Shown here: one piece after another, positions 9,853 to 16,885 of the stretch
Position numbering within the stretch: the first letter of the stretch is position 1
Layout of the letters: each line of letters begins with the position of its first letter
From: JBDIVL01 sp039794405
GTDB taxonomy: Bacteria; Planctomycetota; Brocadiia; Brocadiales; Brocadiaceae
Assembly: GCA_039794405.1 (NCBI GenBank)
Contig: JBDIVL010000023.1
Span: 6,012 to 70,011, forward strand
Direction: 5' to 3'
DNA length: 64,000 nucleotides
The notes under the pieces: model-generated
The model's database searches: none
Told to the model about the DNA's origin: nothing
Seen by the model: the letters and a program-made list of their open reading frames with translations, nothing else
Made by a program: the position numbers and the translations under genes

Positions 9853-11220
9853 TTATTTTGAGGTAGTGGTTTCGATCCATTGGAAAAGCCTTTGTTTTAA
9901 CTCGTTTACAACATCGGGATGTTTTTTAACAATATTATTTTCTTCCCCGGGATCGCTCTTCAGATCATACAATTCAAATGTATCTTTATCATCGTTTAAA
10001 CCTTCTTTCCTGAGATCATCAAGAGCATTGTTCGTATGAATGAGTTTCCATCTATCTATCCTTATACACCGGAGTCTGATTTTTTCCATCTCTTTCGTGC
10101 TCTGGTATCCACCAAGAACCGTCTCACAAAAGACCGTCTCTTGTTTAGGATATGCAGGAACGGATCGCAAATTCCCTAAGGATTTATCCTCCATAAGTGG
10201 GAGCAGGGAATTTCCTTGTAACCCATCGGGAACGGGCAAACCGAGGAAGTCAAGAATAGTCGGCATAATATCGACTTGCTGTACATACCTGTTTATTACT
10301 GCATGCTTGAGCTTTTTAGGCCATAAAATAATTAACGGAATACGAATGATCTCTTCGTATAATTTTGCATTCAACGATGTAGATGCATGCCCAAGAAAAC
10401 CGTGCTCAAATAGTTCTTCACCATGGTCTGAGGTGATAATAATAATCGTGTTGTTAAATATATCCCATTCCTTCATCCTTTCTATAAGCAGTCTGATATA
10501 ATCGTCCAGTTGCCGTATTTGTCCATCGTAAAGGGTAATAACAGTATCCTTGTCATCGTTATGGAAAATGGCAGAACCCTGCCTGATAACACTTTGCTTT
10601 TTTACCATAGCAACGGCTTCAGAATCTGAAGGTGTCTTATCATCTTTCAGAAAGATCGCATCATAAGGACTCGGAGGGTTATAGGGTAAATGCAGCCCGT
10701 GATAGTGATACCAGATAAAAAATTTCTGATCTTTGTACGCCTCTAATAGTTTCAGTAAGTCTTCGCCCTCCTTACCCTGGAATTGCTCCTTATTAACTGC
10801 ATCAAAACCGAGATGCCAGTAATTGGGGATATCAATAAATCTCGGCAGTACGGGAACTGTGTACCCATTCCTTTTTAATATTTTGGGGAGAGTCAGTACA
10901 TCCTCCTGCAAAGTTTTATCTTTTGCATCTACCGCATGCGCGGGAGGATATAAAGAGGTAAATATTGATATCATGCCGGGAGTAGTCCATGCCGATTGAC
11001 AAAAGGCATGGGTAAACAACATACCTTCTTTGGTAAGTTTATCAATATTGGGAGTGGTGTTGCGGGTATATCCGTAACAACCAAAATGGTCCGGACGGCA
11101 GGCATCAATAGTAAAAAGGAGGATATTCGGCTGATTTTCCTTTGCTTCTAATTTTACGCAAGGAGCAAAGAAAGCCATAAGGAAATACCCAATGATAATG
11201 AATTTCAAGTATGCAGACAT
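9853..11220 (-). CDS. Sulfatase/alkaline-phosphatase superfamily hydrolase
   Basis: About 455 residues from the ATG at 11220, which begins a signal peptide (MSAYLKFIIIGYFLMAFF); a frame extends 40 codons further upstream. The N-terminal signature NILLFTIDACRPDHFGCYGY and a second block SAWTTPGMISIFTSLYP place it in the sulfatase superfamily, with ITSDHGEELFEHG as the C-terminal metal site. The nucleophile block reads TTP rather than C/S-x-P-x-R, so no formylglycine can form. A Thr nucleophile, as in phosphoglycerol-transferase-like members, is likely. Substrate unknown: phospho- or sulfo-esters of envelope lipids or glycans are possible. Confidence 0.8.
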   Translation of the reverse strand: MSAYLKFIIIGYFLMAFFAPCVKLEAKENQPNILLFTIDACRPDHFGCYGYTRNTTPNIDKLTKEGMLFTHAFCQSAWTTPGMISIFTSLYPPAHAVDAKDKTLQEDVLTLPKILKRNGYTVPVLPRFIDIPNYWHLGFDAVNKEQFQGKEGEDLLKLLEAYKDQKFFIWYHYHGLHLPYNPPSPYDAIFLKDDKTPSDSEAVAMVKKQSVIRQGSAIFHNDDKDTVITLYDGQIRQLDDYIRLLIERMKEWDIFNNTIIIITSDHGEELFEHGFLGHASTSLNAKLYEEIIRIPLIILWPKKLKHAVINRYVQQVDIMPTILDFLGLPVPDGLQGNSLLPLMEDKSLGNLRSVPAYPKQETVFCETVLGGYQSTKEMEKIRLRCIRIDRWKLIHTNNALDDLRKEGLNDDKDTFELYDLKSDPGEENNIVKKHPDVVNELKQRLFQWIETTTSK

Positions 11221-11366
11221 TTTATTTAGTTTTTTCCCTCCTTCGCAAGCAAAGGAGGTAAAAAACTCGCAAAAAAGAAGTTTTTTACAGAGTCCTGCTA
11301 TAGTACGATAAAAACTTTTCTTCCATAGCCATTCAACCATTCAGCCATTTACCTATAGCATCCAAC

Positions 11367-11480
11367 AGATGAAACCGAACATCACATAATAAAACAAAAT
11401 GAACCACGATTTGATTGAACCATCACGGACAAACGAGTTTGTCCGTGCCACCCGATCTAAAATACTGTTCGGTTTCATCT
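11367..11480. repeat. Nested inverted repeat between VanZ-like and sulfatase genes
   Basis: A perfect 15-base inverted repeat (AGATGAAACCGAACA at 11367-11381 and its complement at 11466-11480) encloses 84 bases. Inside lies a second perfect stem, CACGGACAAAC (11424-11434) with GTTTGTCCGTG (11437-11447). The inner GGACAAAC motif recurs near 12420 and 40786, so this is probably a dispersed non-autonomous element; as a cruciform it may also end transcription. Confidence 0.75.
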
Positions 11481-11503
11481 CTTGAGTACTATATGTAATC
11501 TAT

Positions 11504-12103
11504 CTAACCATGAGCCATATTTCGATTTTGCCCTTCCTGCTCACTCAGATTTGGTCTTAGTACGAAGAGAATAAACAGTGCCCCCATTCCACCGGAAAGC
11601 CAGTTCATAAAGATATCCCTGATATCGAAAACCCGCATCGGCAGGAAACCCTGAATAAGCTCATCGACTGCACCAAGCAAAAATACTAAAATGACTGTGT
11701 AATAATATGCATTTCCCTTCCTTACGTCCAGTTTCAATGCCCAAAAGACCACGCAGCTCAGTACCCCATAGAGAAGCAGGTGAAATCTTTCCGCTCCCGT
11801 AATACACATATACTTTAGCAAGGCAAGACATGCCATGGATATGAGAAAAAAAGCTAGATAAACGGAAATTTTCCTGACCTCTTTTTGAAATATTAGATAG
11901 ATGAGAAAATAAGCCCCTAATACACCCACAAGAAGAAGTCCGAGATAATTAATACTATTACCCCATTGACCTAATACAAATCCCCAGAATTTTGGTCCAA
12001 TGGGCAAGAAGGCATAGATTGCCAGGGTATAAACAACAACTATTCCCCATCGCCATTCCCGGGATATCCTCTTTATAAAGCTGTAATTGATATATATAGT
12101 CAC
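11504..12103 (-). CDS. VanZ-like integral membrane protein
   Basis: 199 residues with about five to six hydrophobic helices (for example LGLLLVGVLGAYFLIYLIF and YYYTVILVFLLGAVDELIQG). The VanZ-like signature DELIQGFLPMRVFDIRDI followed by NWLSGGMGALF is present near residues 140-175. Family members, named after the teicoplanin-resistance accessory protein, are widespread and mostly uncharacterised. There is no vancomycin-resistance context here, so I would not infer antibiotic resistance. It is followed downstream by the sulfatase-like gene on the same strand, but a 280-base repeat-filled gap makes co-transcription uncertain. Confidence 0.8.
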   Translation of the reverse strand: MTIYINYSFIKRISREWRWGIVVVYTLAIYAFLPIGPKFWGFVLGQWGNSINYLGLLLVGVLGAYFLIYLIFQKEVRKISVYLAFFLISMACLALLKYMCITGAERFHLLLYGVLSCVVFWALKLDVRKGNAYYYTVILVFLLGAVDELIQGFLPMRVFDIRDIFMNWLSGGMGALFILFVLRPNLSEQEGQNRNMAHG

Positions 12104-12632
12104 TGTATCGTTATATTAACTCCTGTTGTTCATGTCGCAGGGTTCAAGTTGAGCTTGAACTACACTTTTTAAGTACTCAACCAATGTTCATTTTACACTC
12201 CCGGTTCGTTCGGGCGAAATAATTTAAAAACTTTATAAGTAATTTATCTTTACAAATGAGTGAACCTACCGACTTTGGCAAACTCAGGGTTGGTTCAATC
12301 TTGTAGATTGAACCATACATTTGGAATTGATACACGGCTTTTGATTGGTACCAGGCATAGGGAAACGAGCCAAAACGTTTCGGTTCAATCGTGGACGATT
12401 GAACCAATCCTGAGGACACGGACAAACAAACTTTGTCGTTCGACTGAGCTCACGACGAAGTCCGTGCCACCCTGAAGCCGCATACAGAAAATGAAAATTC
12501 CTATACAATCAAGTTTTTAAAGTAATCAGGATTGTATGAAATAAGTAGTCAACTTGCAACTTCTGTCCGATTGCTGATAGCCTGACTGCTGACAGCTCAC
12601 GATCCCTTTTATCAGTCTGAGGTCTTGTCTCG
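12104..12632. other. Gene-free region made of dispersed repeats
   Basis: This 529-base stretch contains a long dispersed repeat (about 12286-12408), a GGACAAAC-type palindromic segment (12420-12470), a motif CAGAAAATGAAAATTCC at 12485, and a further repeat running from about 12555 into the end of the aldehyde dehydrogenase gene. Reading frames here are translations of the repeats and are not genes. Confidence 0.65.
12286..12408. repeat. Dispersed repeat family, copy 1
   Basis: It contains an inner palindrome GGTTCAATCTTGTAGATTGAACC, then GGTACCAGGCATAGG, CCAAAACGTTTCGG and a second palindrome GGTTCAATCGTGG-ACGATTGAACC. Diverged copies with the same blocks in the same order are seen at about 22724-22836 and 48498-48602. 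Confidence 0.75.
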
Positions 12633-12645
12633 CTAGAATTTAACC
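12606..12645. repeat. Repeat overlapping the 3' end of the aldehyde dehydrogenase gene
   Basis: The bases AGTCTGAGGT and TCGCTAGAATTT recur at 19873-19915 across the end of the LemA gene. In both places, read on the minus strand, the repeat supplies the last codon TTC and the stop TAG. Confidence 0.7.
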
Positions 12646-14123
12646 GTCAATCCTTGTGCCATTTTAATTTCCTCGGCATGGTTAACAGTCCATGCCGTAC
12701 GATGGGTTACCACATCAATTAACGTACTGCCCGAAGGTAGTCCTGTTCCGCTCTTCTTGACACCACCAAAAGGGAGATGTACTTCAGCCCCGATTGTGGG
12801 AAGGTTTACATAGCCAAGGCCATACTCACAATCCTCCCGGACCCTTCTTGCCTTTCGATAATCCTCGGTAATTACAGCACAAGCAAGACCATAACCGGTG
12901 CCGTTATGTACCTCTACAGCTTCATCGATATCTTTTACCGGAATAATAGCAACATGCGGCCCAAAAACTTCCTCCTGCAGTACCCGGTTGTTCTGGCTAT
13001 GATGCATACGGTATACAAAGGGAGACATAAAGTACCCTTTTTTATACGGATCATCGGTAAGTCTTCCGCCATCCAACAAGACAGCAGCACCCTCTTTTTT
13101 TGCAAGATCATTGTACATCGTAATTTTCTCTGTTGCTGCCTTATTGATTACGGGACCCATAAATACAGACTCATCCAACGGGTCACCAATCTTTATCCTC
13201 TTTGTTATTTCAACAAATTTTCTTTCAAAATCACGCAATACCTTTTCATGCACAATCAACCGGCTTGCGGAGGTACACCGCTGCCCAGACGTCTTAAAGG
13301 CACTAATTACAGCGGCATTTACCGCAATGTCAATATTGGCATCATCAAGGACAATGAGTGCATTTTTTCCCCCCATCTCACAGGCAGCCATTTTATTATC
13401 AAACCCTGCGGCAACCTTCCTTATCTCCGATCCTACCGCATTAGAACCAACAAACAGGACTACATGAGTATTTGGATGTTTTACCAATGCATCACCGCAA
13501 CTTCCCTGCACTACATTAACAACCCCCGGTGGAAACCCGGCCTTATGCGCATATTCGGCGATCTTGCCGCCAACACACGCGGTTTCCCTGGAAGGCTTGA
13601 AGATAACAGTATTCCCTTCCACTACTGACGGGCAAATCAACCACAAAGGAACCGCAAAGGGAAAATTCCATGCCGTAATCGCCGCTACAACACCTTTTGG
13701 TTTTCTCCGCATGAATGAATCCTTTTCCGGAATTTCAGAGTCGACCACATCACCATGGGGCATTCTTACCGTACCAAACACGTATTGGGCCATGTGGATG
13801 CCTTCTGTTACATCGGCACGGCACTCTATAATCCCTTTTCCGCATTCTTTTGCCATGAGGCGGGCGATTTCATCCCGGTCTTTTTTTATCAACTGGGTAA
13901 ACTCATCAAGGTATTCACCCCGTTTGATGCGTGATACATGCCTCCAGCTATCATTGGCCGCATGTGCAGCGTTGACGGCATTATTTACGTCCTCTTCAGA
14001 AGAAAGGGGAAACGTCCCCAATATCTCTTCAAAACGGGCAGGATTCCTGCTTTCAAACCGTTCACCGGAAGTACCATTTACAAACGCCCCATTGATATAA
14101 TTTTTCTCTTCTGTAATTCCCAT
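12633..14123 (-). CDS. NAD(P)-dependent aldehyde dehydrogenase
   Basis: 496 residues from the ATG at 14123, which follows AGGAGGACAGAAT; a frame 15 codons longer lacks this site. It is a full-length ALDH-superfamily enzyme that oxidises an aldehyde to its acid (or semialdehyde to acid). Visible blocks: ITAWNFPFAVP and GNTVIFKPS (cofactor cleft), ACEMGGKNALIV (the general-base Glu) and SGQRCTSASRL (the nucleophile Cys), then EEVFGPHVAII and PFGGVKKSGTG near the end. The EMGGKN form resembles semialdehyde dehydrogenases of amino-acid catabolism, but the substrate is not decidable by eye. It is divided from the upstream CODH gene by about 300 bases. Its last codon and stop lie inside a dispersed repeat. 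Confidence 0.9.
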   Translation of the reverse strand: MGITEEKNYINGAFVNGTSGERFESRNPARFEEILGTFPLSSEEDVNNAVNAAHAANDSWRHVSRIKRGEYLDEFTQLIKKDRDEIARLMAKECGKGIIECRADVTEGIHMAQYVFGTVRMPHGDVVDSEIPEKDSFMRRKPKGVVAAITAWNFPFAVPLWLICPSVVEGNTVIFKPSRETACVGGKIAEYAHKAGFPPGVVNVVQGSCGDALVKHPNTHVVLFVGSNAVGSEIRKVAAGFDNKMAACEMGGKNALIVLDDANIDIAVNAAVISAFKTSGQRCTSASRLIVHEKVLRDFERKFVEITKRIKIGDPLDESVFMGPVINKAATEKITMYNDLAKKEGAAVLLDGGRLTDDPYKKGYFMSPFVYRMHHSQNNRVLQEEVFGPHVAIIPVKDIDEAVEVHNGTGYGLACAVITEDYRKARRVREDCEYGLGYVNLPTIGAEVHLPFGGVKKSGTGLPSGSTLIDVVTHRTAWTVNHAEEIKMAQGLTVKF

Positions 14124-14427
14124 ATTCTGTCCTCCTTCTAAAAAGGATTTATTTTTATGGTCACTCAAAACAAATTTATGGTCTTTGCAGGGGCGTACTG
14201 CTATACACCCCTATCAGTAATTTTGCCAATATTATGACTTTATCCATGTGATGGATTCGCCCCGCTTAATCCCCCCTGCTCTTTATAGAATTGCGGGTAA
14301 GGTGGACTGAACGAAGGCGGGGAAGCAAGGCTAAAAACCTGCCCTACGCTCCAATAGGAGACAAAAGTCGCCGAAATCCTAATCTAATGTATACAGGAAT
14401 AAATTATTCCGCTTTTCTCTGCCCCCG
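14124..14427. other. Intergenic gap between aldehyde dehydrogenase and CO dehydrogenase
   Basis: 304 bases without a gene. The segment around 14265-14345 (CGCCCCGCTTAATCCCCC, GTAAGGTGG) is more GC-rich than its surroundings and looks like another decayed dispersed repeat. I see no confident promoter or terminator. Confidence 0.4.
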
Positions 14428-16404
14428 TCAAATTCCAAGATCCTTCCTTTTTTTCTGAATGTGGCTGATCATTGCCCTTGCCGATTCTTTCGGATCAATT
14501 TCGATAATTAAGGTACTGCCTGTAATATCATTCAGTTCTCTGGTAAGCATATTAATCACATACGGTGAGCCACCGAGTTTTGGTGTTACACCGATGTGTG
14601 TCGTAATACCAAGGGCAATTACGCCCATATAGATAGCGCTTGCCTTTTCAACGACGTGCTCTGCAGCACTCGCCACGAGGGGAAGTTTGTCTATGGAGGT
14701 ATCCAGATAATCCGCAATTGCCGAGGCCAACACGGCACATCGTGAATTATCTACGCAGGAACCAAAATGAAGGATCGGAGGTATCTTGCCGTTTAGCCCT
14801 GCTGCCTTTCCAAGGATATCAAGGACTCCCCGTAAAGAGTCTCCCGCGAGGCTTTTTGACTCGCCGGTCATCAGGCCATGCCTTGCACATGCGGTCGCTG
14901 CGCATCCAGTAGCAAGAACGAGGATATTGTTCCTGAGAAGCTCTTTTGCAATCGTGATAAAGCTCATATCGGTCTGAATCTTTGGTGACAGACAACCGGC
15001 AAGTACGGCGATACCTTGAATCGAACCATTTGCAATCAAATCAACAAGCGGCTTTAATGGCTTTTCGGGATTTAATTTTGCAAGTACATCCATAAGGACT
15101 TCGGCTGAAAACCCGCCGAGAAGATCATGGCCTTTAGCATCTGGCAGGAATACCCTCCCTGCAGAACGATTTTGAAATGCAGCAATAGCTTCTTCAACGA
15201 TCTGAGTCGCCGCCTTATCGGCATTATCCGGGGTAAATTCAATATAGATATCATTGTCCATCCTGAGTTCCGGCATGGTGGTAATCAATCGTGTATGGAG
15301 TTTTTGGGTAATCGCAGAAAGGGACGGATAAACACACTGAACGTCTACACATACTGCATCAACCAGACCGGTACCCACAACAAGTTCCTGCATGATTGTA
15401 CTGCCCGCCATAGGAATTCCATGCCTTACCAATACCTCATTTCCCGTACAGCAGATGCCAACCACATTAATTCCCTTTGCCCCGGCCTTTCTGGCTTTAT
15501 CTTCAAGTTTATTCGCATAGGTAACCACCATTTCAGAAAGTACGGGAACGTGGCCGTGCACAAGGATGTTTACCTTTTCCCTGTCAAGAACGTCCATCCC
15601 GATTTTACTTTCTTTTGGTGTGGGGGTACCAAATAGAATATCCTGCAGTTGCGTAGAAATGTAAAGGGCCATCATATCAATCACACCAAACTTTAAGCAA
15701 GATATCAGGAGATGCCTGGTACTGCTCATCATTCCCTGAACTGTGCTGTGGAGACCCTGAACAATCGCCTCAGCAGCACCTTTTTGGGGAATAAGGTCTG
15801 CCTTTACAAGCTTATCAATCTTCTTCGGTGCAAGGGCAAGCGCAAAACTCATTGGTCCTTCACCCGGCCCGATGAGGTCCTCTATGGCCTTTTGTCCTAC
15901 CTCTTTTGCAATTTCAAGACTATTTTTCCCCTGTGTATCGATTTTCAGTCCCTTTGCAACGGAACGGAGTTTTTCTTCATCCTTTATGGGATAATTTTGA
16001 GAACCTTCGGCCGCTTTTAAGAACGTCTTTGCTGTATGTATCGCATGACCAAGATGTGCACTCGCGCCGCTTACCACCGTTTGCAGGAGCATTCCTGCAA
16101 CCATACTATCGGCCGTTTTACCGCAGGAACTCCGCTTAGTTTTGGGGAGGGTAAGTTTCATATGGAAAGGAATCTCCTCTCCATCTAACCGACAGGGCCC
16201 CAGATGACAATTACGGCAGCAGAGCCCGTGGCTTCCAAAAGAACACCTATCCTTCAATCCAAAAGGACCCGCATCATATGCAGCCTGAACATCCCAAACG
16301 GTATCAATACCTTTTCGACGTAAAAAGGCAACCGTTTCTTCGATTTGCTTATCGGCAAAACCCTTCCTGCGTAATTCCTTTTCTTTATTTAACCATGTTT
16401 GCAT
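14428..16404 (-). CDS. Stand-alone anaerobic CO dehydrogenase catalytic subunit (CooS-type)
   Basis: 658 residues, the normal CooS length. It interconverts CO and CO2 at a Ni-Fe-S C-cluster, passing electrons through B- and D-clusters. N-terminal cluster ligands: Cys54, Cys62, Cys63, Cys66, Cys71 and Cys94. C-cluster ligands: His285 in HGHVP, the GICCTGNE block at 316-323, Cys357 in VDVQC, Cys471, Cys501 in ATGCAATAC and Cys550 in GSCVDN; Lys587 in VEKA fits the active-site Lys. The usual HSDHG histidine tunnel segment reads HLGHA (117-121) here. It differs clearly from the acsA product at 60-62 kb and has no cooF, cooC or acs neighbour, so it probably works as a monofunctional CODH with a separate electron carrier. 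Confidence 0.95.
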   Translation of the reverse strand: MQTWLNKEKELRRKGFADKQIEETVAFLRRKGIDTVWDVQAAYDAGPFGLKDRCSFGSHGLCCRNCHLGPCRLDGEEIPFHMKLTLPKTKRSSCGKTADSMVAGMLLQTVVSGASAHLGHAIHTAKTFLKAAEGSQNYPIKDEEKLRSVAKGLKIDTQGKNSLEIAKEVGQKAIEDLIGPGEGPMSFALALAPKKIDKLVKADLIPQKGAAEAIVQGLHSTVQGMMSSTRHLLISCLKFGVIDMMALYISTQLQDILFGTPTPKESKIGMDVLDREKVNILVHGHVPVLSEMVVTYANKLEDKARKAGAKGINVVGICCTGNEVLVRHGIPMAGSTIMQELVVGTGLVDAVCVDVQCVYPSLSAITQKLHTRLITTMPELRMDNDIYIEFTPDNADKAATQIVEEAIAAFQNRSAGRVFLPDAKGHDLLGGFSAEVLMDVLAKLNPEKPLKPLVDLIANGSIQGIAVLAGCLSPKIQTDMSFITIAKELLRNNILVLATGCAATACARHGLMTGESKSLAGDSLRGVLDILGKAAGLNGKIPPILHFGSCVDNSRCAVLASAIADYLDTSIDKLPLVASAAEHVVEKASAIYMGVIALGITTHIGVTPKLGGSPYVINMLTRELNDITGSTLIIEIDPKESARAMISHIQKKRKDLGI

Positions 16405-16885
16405 ATTCTTTTACCTTCTATAATTTTTTCCAAAAATGCCATATATTACTATAATAGCCGGCAGGACGGGCATCACCCCATATACATCGAGCTAAACTGA
16501 TTTACCGGAAAAGATTTTCTTTCGCCCTTTCTGGGCTTGATATTTTTCTCTTTTTTGCCTTGATGCATATGGGCATCCCCAAAATATCGGTTACTCGTCC
16601 ATATTGTTTATTTTTGATGGGCAGTAACAGTTCACGTGATGTGCATGACAACCCTCTAAATCCCCTCGGGAGAGATGCAAGATTTTGTTTCTCTCCACGG
16701 GTCCCTCCTTAGAAAAGGAGACAAGGGGTTGTATTTTGCATACATTTCAAACCGGCTGCATTTTTGCTGGTGGACATCACCCATCCTACAAGGCTGAACA
16801 GTTACGAGTTTTGCAAATATACAATAAAAAATTTCCTTCGTCAAGAAGAGGTCATAAGATCTGACTTCGATCAACTGCATATATC
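16405..16885. other. Gene-free region with an inverted-repeat element
   Basis: No gene is supported. 16624-16634 (GTAACAGTTCA) and 16795-16805 (TGAACAGTTAC) form near-perfect inverted ends of a 182-base element; the same termini occur at 45998-46065. A second hairpin lies at about 16668-16712 (CCCCTCGGGAGAG against TCTCTCCACGGG). Confidence 0.55.
16624..16805. mobile_element. MITE-like element with GTAACAGTTCA ends
   Basis: Inverted ends of 11 bases with one mismatch bound a 182-base non-coding stretch. The same end sequence bounds a shorter element at 45998-46065. No transposase is present and no target-site duplication is obvious, so the mobile nature is inferred. Confidence 0.45.

Noticed and set aside
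11504..12103. Glycopeptide resistance gene
   Set aside because: VanZ-like proteins are widespread without resistance genes; none of vanHAX is present.
12177..12508. Overlapping frames with GLVQSSTIEP-type sequence
   Set aside because: They translate the dispersed repeat with its GGTTCAAT palindromes.
12777..14141. Long frames antisense to the aldehyde dehydrogenase
   Set aside because: They are shadows of a real, strongly supported gene with full ALDH motifs.
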